DNA of 64,000 nt, from NCBI GenBank assembly GCA_030446715.1, contig JAUJMU010000002.1, positions 310,369 through 374,368 on the forward strand. The letters are read 5' to 3'. The notes beneath the pieces are model-generated. The model was given only the letters and a program-made list of their open reading frames with translations, searched no databases and had not been told where the DNA came from. Of this stretch, positions 57,989 through 64,000 are shown piece by piece. The stretch is from Cytophagales bacterium. GTDB lineage: Bacteria; Bacteroidota; Bacteroidia; Cytophagales; 172606-1. The position numbers were made by a program, and so were the translations under genes. How positions within the stretch are numbered: position 1 is the stretch's first letter; each line of letters starts with the position of its first letter.

Positions 57989-59443
57989 GTGGGTGTCGCA
58001 TTTTCCCTTTCTTCCCCGGTTGCTCCGATGGTCCGTCAACGCGCTGCCCCGGCTTTCCCACGGCCCGGAAAATTAAACTTTCTCCTGCCGGCCATCTGCG
58101 TTGCCGTTTCCGCTGCCGGATACGTAGCCCTGGGCTATTTTATTCCGAGAAACGCTTTCGGGCCGCTGGTGCTGACCTTTGCGGTACTTTTCGCGGCCTA
58201 TTTCTGCCTGACCAGATGGTACAGCAATCAACCCCGGTGGCTGCTCTGCGCCAGTCTGCTGTTCCGGTTGCTGTTTCTCTTTGTCGTGCCCGCCCTGTCC
58301 GATGACTTTTACCGGTTTCTCTGGGATGGCCGGCTTTCCGCCGATGGTCTGAACCCTTTTCTGCACACGCCGGGGCAACTGGTGGAAAACGGCTGGAGTC
58401 AGGACCATGCGGTCACGGAGATTTTATTCCGGCACATGAATTCCCCCCGTTACTATACGGTTTACCCGCCCGTGCTGCAGGGTGTTTTTCTGCTGTCGGC
58501 ACCTTTCTCCTCTTTGTCGCTGACGGGAGGCGTGGTAGTGCTCCGGCTGTGCATCCTGCTGGCCGAGGTATTTTCAGTTTTCCTGTTGATGCGGCTGCTG
58601 GCGGCTTACGGCTTGCCGCCCGGCCGGGTGTGGTTGTACGCCCTCAACCCGCTGGTGATTGTGGAACTGACGGGCAATCTGCACTTTGAAGCGTTGATGA
58701 TCGTATTCCTGCTGGCCTTTCTGCTGGCCCTGACAGGGGATAAACTTCGCCGCGCCGCGCTTTTTCTGGCCCTGTCGGCCGGCGTAAAACTGTTGCCGGT
58801 GATGTTCTTTCCGCTTATCCTGGCGAAAAAAGGCCCGAAAAAGACCCTGCACCTGAGCCTCTGGACGGGCTTTTTTTTCGCTTTGGGCTGGTTGCCCTTC
58901 CTTTCAAAGGATTTGCTGAACATTTTCACCAGCCTCAATCTGTATTTCCAGACCTTCGAATTCAATGCGGGGGTGTACTACCTGCTGCGGGAAATCGGCT
59001 TCCGGATGGAGGGTTACAACGTGATCGGCACCCTCGGGCCGGCCCTGGGCCTGACCGTGCTGGGGAGTGTGTTGCTGCTGGCATGGGCAGGGTATGTACG
59101 GAAAATCCCGCTGCCCACGCTGATGCTGTTGTCCCTGACGGTTTACTTTCTGCTGGCTACCGTGGTCCATCCCTGGTACGTAACGGGTCTGGTGGCTTTG
59201 GGCGTCTTTACGCGGTGGATATACCCATTGGTGTGGTCGGGAATGGTGGTGCTGAGCTACGCCGCCTATGGCCAGGTGCCGTACCGGGAAGACCTGCGCT
59301 GGGTGTTGGTTGAATACGGAGTGGTCTTTATAGCCGTGGCATGGGATCTTTTCAGAACCAGCCGCAGATCGGGTTGTCTCTTGCCGCCGGCGGGCCCTGC
59401 CCTTTTTGGCAGGCCTTCCGGGGACGGGCTAAAAAAACATTGA
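57989..59443 (+). CDS. Polytopic membrane glycosyltransferase (DUF2029/MptB-like)
   Basis: 484 residues, about 11-12 membrane helices. The loop after an early helix reads ALSDDFYRFLWDGRLSADGLNPF, a polyprenol-phosphomannose-dependent transferase signature (acidic pair after a helix, WDG), then MNSPRYYTVYPPVLQGVF and YALNPLVIVELTGNLHFEAL. It is likely to use lipid-phosphate-linked mannose or another hexose outside the cytoplasm. Starts at a GTG directly after the previous stop; an ATG at 58028 is an alternative start. Works with the preceding synthase. Confidence 0.82.
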   Translation: MGVAFSLSSPVAPMVRQRAAPAFPRPGKLNFLLPAICVAVSAAGYVALGYFIPRNAFGPLVLTFAVLFAAYFCLTRWYSNQPRWLLCASLLFRLLFLFVVPALSDDFYRFLWDGRLSADGLNPFLHTPGQLVENGWSQDHAVTEILFRHMNSPRYYTVYPPVLQGVFLLSAPFSSLSLTGGVVVLRLCILLAEVFSVFLLMRLLAAYGLPPGRVWLYALNPLVIVELTGNLHFEALMIVFLLAFLLALTGDKLRRAALFLALSAGVKLLPVMFFPLILAKKGPKKTLHLSLWTGFFFALGWLPFLSKDLLNIFTSLNLYFQTFEFNAGVYYLLREIGFRMEGYNVIGTLGPALGLTVLGSVLLLAWAGYVRKIPLPTLMLLSLTVYFLLATVVHPWYVTGLVALGVFTRWIYPLVWSGMVVLSYAAYGQVPYREDLRWVLVEYGVVFIAVAWDLFRTSRRSGCLLPPAGPALFGRPSGDGLKKH

Positions 59444-59474
59444 GTGCCGTTTGGAAAATTGCCGGAAAGCGTAT

Positions 59475-59482
59475 TACTTTTG
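59475..59482 (+). promoter_or_regulatory. -7 promoter box of the tetR-type gene
   Basis: TACTTTTG, with TTTG at 59450-59453 as a -33 element 21 bp upstream. The operator-like site at 59484-59500 begins one base downstream, so a bound regulator would block initiation. The gene starts at 59516. Confidence 0.7.
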
Positions 59483-59483
59483 T

Positions 59484-59500
59484 AGAGTGATTAGTCAATC
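59484..59500. promoter_or_regulatory. TetR-type operator, copy before tetR
   Basis: AGAGTGATTAGTCAATC. The palindromic core is TGAttAGTCA, with matching sequence AGAGTGACCAGTCAGTT found before the neighbouring SDR gene (60102-60118). The two agree at 13 of 17 positions. The site covers the expected transcription start of the tetR gene, so autorepression is likely. Confidence 0.65.
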
Positions 59501-59515
59501 GAAGCGTGATGAGTC

Positions 59516-60082
59516 ATGGTTGAAAAAGAAAAACAAATTCTGGCCGCTGCCCTTCAGCTTTTTGTTGCCTTTGGCTTTCATGGTACTCCAACCAGTAAGA
59601 TTGCCGCGCAGGCGGGGGTTTCCAACGGAACTCTGTTTCATTACTTCAAAACCAAAGAAGAACTGATCATCGCCCTGTACAATGATACCAAGGCTGACAT
59701 GTCGGCTTATTTGTCTGCTCAGATCAACGGGCAGGATCGTCTGGAGTTGAGGATCAGAAAAAGTTACATTCATTCCCTGTACTGGGCACTGGAAAACCGC
59801 GAAAAGTTCTACTACATTCAGCAGGTGCATTTCTCGCCCCACGTGGCCAGTATCCCGCCCGAAGTCATTGCCGCGCAAACTGAGTTTCATCTTGGGCTCC
59901 TCAGGGAAGGGATTCAGGCGGAGGTGCTCAGGCCCCTGCCGGTTGAGTTGCTGTTTACGCTGGTGAGCAGCCACGTGCACGGACTCTATCAGTACCTGAC
60001 GGCTTCGGCGTTTACGGCTGATCATCGTAAAACGGTGATTGAAGAATCATTTGTACTTCTTTGGGACATGATCAGGAAGTAA
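59516..60082 (+). CDS. TetR/AcrR family transcriptional regulator
   Basis: 188 residues. TetR helix-turn-helix at residues ~8-52 (ILAAALQLFVAFGFHGTPTS, KIAAQAGVSNGTLFHYFKTK, EELIIALYN). The C-terminal helical ligand domain is variable, as usual. An operator-like sequence lies before this gene and another before the SDR gene 103 bp downstream, so it probably represses both. The inducing ligand is unknown; it may be a substrate of the SDR. Confidence 0.93.
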   Translation: MVEKEKQILAAALQLFVAFGFHGTPTSKIAAQAGVSNGTLFHYFKTKEELIIALYNDTKADMSAYLSAQINGQDRLELRIRKSYIHSLYWALENREKFYYIQQVHFSPHVASIPPEVIAAQTEFHLGLLREGIQAEVLRPLPVELLFTLVSSHVHGLYQYLTASAFTADHRKTVIEESFVLLWDMIRK

Positions 60083-60101
60083 AAAGTTTTACCCAATCCA
60101 T

Positions 60102-60118
60102 AGAGTGACCAGTCAGTT
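60102..60118. promoter_or_regulatory. TetR-type operator, copy before the SDR gene
   Basis: AGAGTGACCAGTCAGTT with core TGACcaGTCA. It lies 12 bp upstream of the TACTTTTG box at 60131-60138, over the -33 region, so binding would block polymerase. Confidence 0.65.
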
Positions 60119-60130
60119 CAAAATCTTGTC

Positions 60131-60138
60131 TACTTTTG
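60131..60138 (+). promoter_or_regulatory. -7 promoter box of the SDR gene
   Basis: TACTTTTG, 48 bp before the ATG at 60186. The same box as at tetR, preceded here by the operator copy in place of a recognisable -33 element. Confidence 0.6.
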
Positions 60139-60185
60139 TACCACACGCCAAAACAGTTCTTTCACCCATTAACTTATTCCAAAAG

Positions 60186-61001
60186 ATGAAAAATCAGGTT
60201 GTACTGATCACTGGCGCATCCAGTGGAATCGGCATGGCTACTGCCCGGCTGCTGCAGCAAAAAGGCCATACCGTGTACGCCACCGCCCGTCAGGTGGGAA
60301 AGATGGAAAGTCTCCGGCAAGCCGGTATTCACACGCTGGCAATGGACGTAACCAGTGAAGAATCAATGGCGGCAGCGGTTGAAACCGTCTTCCGGGAAGC
60401 CGGCCGGATCGATGTACTGGTGAATAATGCCGGCTACGGCTCCTACGGCGCACTGGAAGATGTGCCGATGGCGGAAGCCAGGTACCAGTTTGAAGTGAAT
60501 ATTTTCGGGCTTGCCCGGCTGATCCAACTGGTGCTTCCAGCCATGCGCCGGCAGCAATCGGGCAAAATCATCAATGTGTCTTCCATCGGCGGCCGGATCG
60601 GCGAGCCGCACGGGGCCTGGTACCACGCCACCAAGTTTGCCCTGGAAGGGCTGAGCGACAGCCTGCGCATGGAACTCAAACAATTCGGCATCCCGGTAGT
60701 GGTGATTCAGCCGGGTGCCATCAAAACGGAATGGAACGGAATTGCCCGTCAGAACCTGCTGAAGGTGTCGGGGCAGACCGCCTACCGGGATCTGGCCCAA
60801 AAGCACATCCGCATGCTGGAAAACGCCGACAACCGGGGATCGGAGCCAGTTGTGATTGCGCAGGTGATTGAAAAAGCCATTCTTGCCCGGCGGCCCCGGA
60901 CCAGGTACGCGGCCGGTGCCGGGGCAAAGCCAGTTCTGTTCCTGCGGAAAGTCCTCTCCGACCGGGCATTTGACCAACTGGTACTGAGCCAGATCAAATA
61001 A
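60186..61001 (+). CDS. SDR family oxidoreductase, likely TetR-controlled
   Basis: 271 residues from the ATG at 60186. VVLITGASSGIGMATARLLQ, DVLVNNAGYGSYGALEDVP, NVSSIGGRIGEPHGAWYHAT with YHATK as the active site, VVVIQPGAIKTEWNGIARQ. The TARQ turn after beta 2 (VYATARQVGKM) suggests NADPH. It belongs to the same SDR group as the protein at 42543. The in-frame start at 60105 lies in the operator region and is rejected. Confidence 0.93.
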   Translation: MKNQVVLITGASSGIGMATARLLQQKGHTVYATARQVGKMESLRQAGIHTLAMDVTSEESMAAAVETVFREAGRIDVLVNNAGYGSYGALEDVPMAEARYQFEVNIFGLARLIQLVLPAMRRQQSGKIINVSSIGGRIGEPHGAWYHATKFALEGLSDSLRMELKQFGIPVVVIQPGAIKTEWNGIARQNLLKVSGQTAYRDLAQKHIRMLENADNRGSEPVVIAQVIEKAILARRPRTRYAAGAGAKPVLFLRKVLSDRAFDQLVLSQIK

Positions 61002-61048
61002 GCGAAAAGCCAGCGAACTGACCTTCCGGGTAACCAGAATGGCCAGCC

Positions 61049-61555
61049 TCAACGCAGCGGGTCAACCACGATGTTCCGGTTTTCAATCTCCGACAGCTTG
61101 ACCAGTTTACCTTCTTCAAAGCTGCCTTTGCTCTCTACCCTGCCAGGATACTGCCTCATGGCTCCGGCGTCATTGAGGCGAAACGGCAACAGCGACAGGT
61201 AGACCACCGCATTGACGGCTTCGTGGTATTTCCTGTGGCCCGCTTCTGACAATGACTGCGGCTGCCCGTTGATGCGCCGGGTAAAGGAATCATTGGTCAA
61301 TTGTTCGGCAATGTTATGTCCGGGGGAATCCTTGCAGGTGCGCCGGTAGTCAAACCGGCCATCTTTCCGTCCGATGCTCAGGTGGTACTGCCGGAAATCA
61401 AAATCAATGCGTACCTGGTCGGATTGCCGGCCCCCGTGCCGCCGGATGGCTTTGTCGACGATGGCCTGCGCCGGGGCAGCGGCTGTTTTGATCCCGGTGG
61501 CGGTCAGCGAAACGGCTGTCGCCAGGAGCATCATCCAGGCGAGATGTTTATACAT
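61049..61555 (-). pseudogene. DUF6503-like periplasmic protein with an internal deletion
   Basis: 168 residues with a signal peptide (MYKHLAWMMLLATAVSLTAT). Residues ~28-138 match DUF6503-type proteins (AIVDKAIRRHGGRQSDQVRI, NIAEQLTNDSFTRRINGQPQ, AVVYLSLLPFRLNDAGAMRQ). From ~144 the text jumps to what is normally the extreme C-terminus (FEEGKLVKLSEIENRNIVVD, PLR). Roughly 70-90 middle residues of the family are missing, in frame, near 61125. The truncated protein may still be exported. Family naming is from memory of motifs, so moderate certainty. Confidence 0.6.
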
Positions 61556-61832
61556 CGGTAGAAGTTTTAAGGGCAGCGCCTGGAAAAGATTCGTTGCCGT
61601 CCGGCAGCGGTTGAGCCGCGATTGTAGTACTTATTAGTTAAGAAATTGTCTTTTATCTTTTTTTGGTAAATTTACTGGTAGTTATTCAAAAGGTCTGGAT
61701 AGGGTTTGGTGAGCGGACAGACTGCCGTAATACTATTCCCCTGGCCGGTTGCTCCCAATTTTCAGCCGGGCAGTTGCATAGTCATCCACACCTTTCAGGA
61801 ACTACCAGTTTACTTAGTAATCTACATCTGCT
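61556..61832. other. Regulatory spacer upstream of the sigma factor gene
   Basis: No gene is seen. It holds a 10-bp inverted pair ACTGGTAGTT (61674-61683) and AACTACCAGT (61800-61809), 116 bp apart; ACTGGTAG recurs at 62558. AT-rich sequence near 61640-61680 probably contains the sigma gene promoter. Confidence 0.4.
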
Positions 61833-62453
61833 ATGCACTCATTGTCTGTTGAAATGCAGGACGAATCCCTCCTGTGGCAACGTTTGAGCCAGGGCGACCA
61901 GCAGGCGCTTAGTACTATTTTTTCTGCTCACTACAGCGATTTATTTCACTATTTTGTACGGATTTTCAGGGACGAACAACTGGTAGAAAATTGCATCCAG
62001 GAGACTTTTTACGCGCTTTGGAAGTCGCGCCGGAGTTTGGGCGAAATACAATCAGTCAGGGTATACCTGAAAGTCTCTTTGCGCCGCTGTATTCTGCGGA
62101 CCCTGACCAGAGAAAGAAAGCGTAAAAGCTTAACCGGCTTTCTGACTCATAAAGCCTATTCTTTTTCTCTTTCGCCGGAGGATATCCGCATTGAAGCAGA
62201 AATGGATGAAAACCGGCAGCAGGAACTGAAAACCATTCTACACAGTCTCCCTGCCCGCCAGCAGGAGGTGCTCTACCTGTATTACTATGAAGAATTGAGC
62301 CACCGCGAAATCGCCCAAATGCTCTCCCTGAGTTCCCAGACCGTAATGAACCACCTCCACCGGGCTTATCAGTCGTTGCGGCAGAACCCGGCGTTGAAAC
62401 AGCTGGCAGAAACGCTCCTGTTGCTTTTTTCGCCGGCGCTGCTGCTTGCCTAA
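61833..62453 (+). CDS. ECF-type RNA polymerase sigma factor
   Basis: 206 residues. Region 2 (LSTIFSAHYSDLFHYFVRIF, NCIQETFYALWKSRRSL) and region 4 (LHSLPARQQEVLYLYYYEEL, SHREIAQMLSLSSQTVMNHL) are both clear. It is of the Bacteroidota type that is paired with FecR anti-sigma regulators and TonB receptors, and those genes follow at once. Release by FecR signalling would switch on the receptor and any linked degradation genes beyond the window. Confidence 0.95.
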   Translation: MHSLSVEMQDESLLWQRLSQGDQQALSTIFSAHYSDLFHYFVRIFRDEQLVENCIQETFYALWKSRRSLGEIQSVRVYLKVSLRRCILRTLTRERKRKSLTGFLTHKAYSFSLSPEDIRIEAEMDENRQQELKTILHSLPARQQEVLYLYYYEELSHREIAQMLSLSSQTVMNHLHRAYQSLRQNPALKQLAETLLLLFSPALLLA

Positions 62454-62552
62454 CCGCGCATATCTGGAAATACCATTCCCCGCAGTGTGCGGCTCTCCGC
62501 CCGTTTTCTAAAGCAACTGCAAAATTTTCTAGCCATTACTCTATATTTTTTA

Positions 62553-62639
62553 CCAGGACTGGTAGATCCGGTCCTGGCTTGTCTCTAGGTGTATACAAGA
62601 ATTTATCAGAGTTGGTATATACAATTTGACAAGCCAGGA
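62553..62639. repeat. Stem-loop leader between sigma and fecR
   Basis: TCCTGGCTTGTC (62572-62583) and GACAAGCCAGGA (62628-62639) form a perfect 12-bp inverted pair, with a weaker inner pair TGTATAC/GTATATACA. An alternative hairpin CCAGGAC...GTCCTGG (62553-62577) shares the left arm. The fecR start lies 21 bp after the right arm, so the fold could limit fecR translation or transcription. Confidence 0.65.
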
Positions 62640-62659
62640 TATACGTACCAGCAGTTGCC

Positions 62660-63604
62660 ATGAAAAAGAAAAAAAAGCGCCGTCTTTTTGAGGATCTGGA
62701 AAATTCCGGATCGGATGGTGGTCAGGACGCATCTTCACCGGAAGGGGTGTACATCGAAGTTACGCCCGTGCCGGATGAGAAAGTGCGGCAGGAATGGCAG
62801 AAGCTGGAAACCCGGCTCGACCGGGAATCACTTGGCGGCCGCATACGTCCACTTTTCCAGCAGTGGCAACGTCTGGCCGCTACCCTAACGGGTCTGTTGC
62901 TGGTGGCTTTGGCCGGATGGTGGCTGCACGGTGAACTTACCACGGAACGTATTGTCACTGCCTACGGCGAAACCCGTACGGTATCCCTGCCCGATGGTTC
63001 ATTGGTAACGCTTAATGCGCATTCCGAGCTCCGGTACCGGCGGCAGTGGGATGAAGCGCATCCGCGGGAAGTATGGCTAGGAGGGGAAGCTTTTTTTGAA
63101 GTAGCCAGGAAAACAGTTATTCATAAACCGGCTAAGTTCGTGGTACACGCTTCGCAGTTAGACGTGGTGGTAGTGGGCACCAAATTTAACGTCCGGGACC
63201 GGCGGGGGAAAACGCAGGTGGTGCTCAACGAGGGCAAGGTAACGCTGCAAGTGCCCACACGCGACGACCTGCCTGCCCTGGAAATGAAACCCGGGGAACT
63301 GGCAGAATTCCGGCAAAGTGCTTCCCGCATTCAGAAACAGGCGGTAAATCAAGCACACTACGCTTCCTGGAAAGATAAGAAACTGGTGTTTTACAAAACC
63401 AAGTTAAGCACGGTAGCCCAGATCCTGGAAGATACCTATGGACTTGAAGTCATTATTACGGATCCGGAACTGGCCGCGCAAGAGTTAACCGGCGAGATTG
63501 CCACCGACAACCTGGACGTTTTGCTGCAAGCCATGACCAGAACGTTTGACATTCGCCTCAAGAAAGAAGACAATCGCCTGTTGCTGGATAAAATCGATCC
63601 CTGA
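62660..63604 (+). CDS. FecR family anti-sigma regulator
   Basis: 314 residues. Lys/Arg-rich cytoplasmic start (MKKKKKRRLFEDLENSG), one membrane helix about 71-91 (LAATLTGLLLVALAGWWL), the periplasmic FecR domain (RTVSLPDGSLVTLNAHSELR, VWLGGEAFFEVARK, VVVGTKFNVRDRRGKTQVVL) and the C-terminal DUF4974 secretin-like part (FYKTKLSTVAQILEDTYGLE, GEIATDNLDVLLQAMTRTFD). It passes the signal from the outer-membrane receptor to the sigma factor. Complete, unlike the broken fecR at 10241. Confidence 0.95.
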   Translation: MKKKKKRRLFEDLENSGSDGGQDASSPEGVYIEVTPVPDEKVRQEWQKLETRLDRESLGGRIRPLFQQWQRLAATLTGLLLVALAGWWLHGELTTERIVTAYGETRTVSLPDGSLVTLNAHSELRYRRQWDEAHPREVWLGGEAFFEVARKTVIHKPAKFVVHASQLDVVVVGTKFNVRDRRGKTQVVLNEGKVTLQVPTRDDLPALEMKPGELAEFRQSASRIQKQAVNQAHYASWKDKKLVFYKTKLSTVAQILEDTYGLEVIITDPELAAQELTGEIATDNLDVLLQAMTRTFDIRLKKEDNRLLLDKIDP

Positions 63605-63625
63605 GTCCACTTAACTCTCCACCCT

Positions 63626-64000
63626 ATGTCCATACTTCTATTCCTGAAAAAAACAGCCGCCTGCCTCCTGTTACTGGCGGCAACCACCCTGCCAAAACAG
63701 AGCAATGCGCAAACGCTGGTCAGTGGACTAACCAGTCTAACCAGTCTCCCGAAATCAGTCAGCCAGTCGCAGTCCCTGGAAGCCGCGCTGGACCAACTCA
63801 AGAAACGCTTTGGCGTAGTGTTCATCTTTAACAGCCGGCTGGTAGAAGGAAAGACCACCCGTGAACCCGTTACCCAAACGCAAAGACTCGAGGAGAGCCT
63901 TCGGCAGATGCTGACCCCGTGGGAACTCGCCTTCGAACGGCTGGATGCGAAAACGTACGTAATCCGCCCGTTACGCCGGCAGGCAAGAGTAACCGGCACG
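63626..64000 (+). CDS. TonB-dependent receptor (SusC type), N-terminal part only
   Basis: 125 codons to the window edge. ATG at 63626, signal peptide MSILLFLKKTAACLLLLAAT, then a secretin/TonB N-terminal (STN) domain (SLEAALDQLKKRFGVVFIFN, SLRQMLTPWELAFERLDAKT, YVIRP). STN-bearing receptors signal through FecR to their ECF sigma factor, matching the two genes before it. The carboxypeptidase-like, plug and barrel domains should lie beyond 64000. Confidence 0.88.
   Translation, partial: MSILLFLKKTAACLLLLAATTLPKQSNAQTLVSGLTSLTSLPKSVSQSQSLEAALDQLKKRFGVVFIFNSRLVEGKTTREPVTQTQRLEESLRQMLTPWELAFERLDAKTYVIRPLRRQARVTGT

Noticed and set aside
59390-59415. CCTGCC/GGCAGG hairpin with T-run as a terminator
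   Set aside because: It lies inside the membrane transferase coding region and the T-run is in the loop, not after the stem.
1-64000. CRISPR arrays, tRNA or rRNA genes
   Set aside because: No regularly spaced direct repeats and no tRNA T-loop/CCA pattern or rRNA stretch were noticed by eye. A covariance-model search would be decisive.

Overview
The window reads as a chromosomal segment of a Bacteroidota member, most likely a Cytophagales bacterium of the Spirosoma/Larkinella type. This rests on a SusC/SusD pair, two sigma/FecR/TonB-type modules (one wrecked), an ISAs1-family element, TAnnTTTG-type -7 promoter boxes and a moderately high GC content with AT-rich spacers. The lineage call is inference from gene content; no rRNA or tRNA gene was seen.

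Layout. 0.1-7 kb: meaB-like GTPase, NlpC/P60 hydrolase, the ergothioneine pair egtB-egtD, a CDF metal exporter and an alanine-type aminotransferase. 7-12.5 kb: a graveyard of broken genes (BNR protein C-terminus, Fn3/GH fragment, an intact ISAs1-family IS with a 9-bp target duplication, a fecR with a premature stop, and a histidine kinase interrupted by a 130-bp TTAA-flanked miniature element). 12.6-19.4 kb: hybrid kinase, MOSC protein, nuclease-fold protein, rRNA methyltransferase and small hypotheticals. 19.5-29.8 kb: a polysaccharide utilisation locus for unsaturated uronates (LacI regulator, SusC, SusD, KduI, GH88, DUF4861). Its kduD is destroyed and abuts a serine-recombinase fragment. 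30-37 kb: GH15, alpha/beta hydrolase, LysE exporter, an HD protein lacking its HD core, ATP-grasp, NRDE, DinB and DoxX proteins. 37.3-39.5 kb: a Crp/Fnr regulator flanked by two secreted YHS-domain genes. 39.5-46 kb: DUF3667, AraC, monooxygenase, two SDRs, and a truncated HTH gene joined to a truncated serine hydrolase. 46-50.3 kb: a four-gene operon (Ig-like protein, barrel protein, response regulator, kinase). 50.4-54.4 kb: DUF547, FAD oxidoreductase and a membrane 4Fe-4S protein. 54.4-61.6 kb: AT-rich grpB-like gene, glycosyltransferase cluster, TetR/SDR pair and an internally shortened periplasmic protein. 61.8-64 kb: ECF sigma factor, FecR and the start of a TonB-dependent receptor that runs off the edge.

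The most notable signals are regulatory. Near-identical TTGTC-N8-GACAA palindromes sit 29.5 bp upstream of TAnnTTTG boxes at both YHS genes flanking the Crp/Fnr gene, which suggests a dedicated regulon. A TetR-type operator is repeated before tetR and before the neighbouring SDR. A perfect GCAAACGTTTGC operator lies between lacI and susC. The second theme is genome decay: miniature inverted-repeat elements (at least three families) and many genes that look joined or shortened by deletion.
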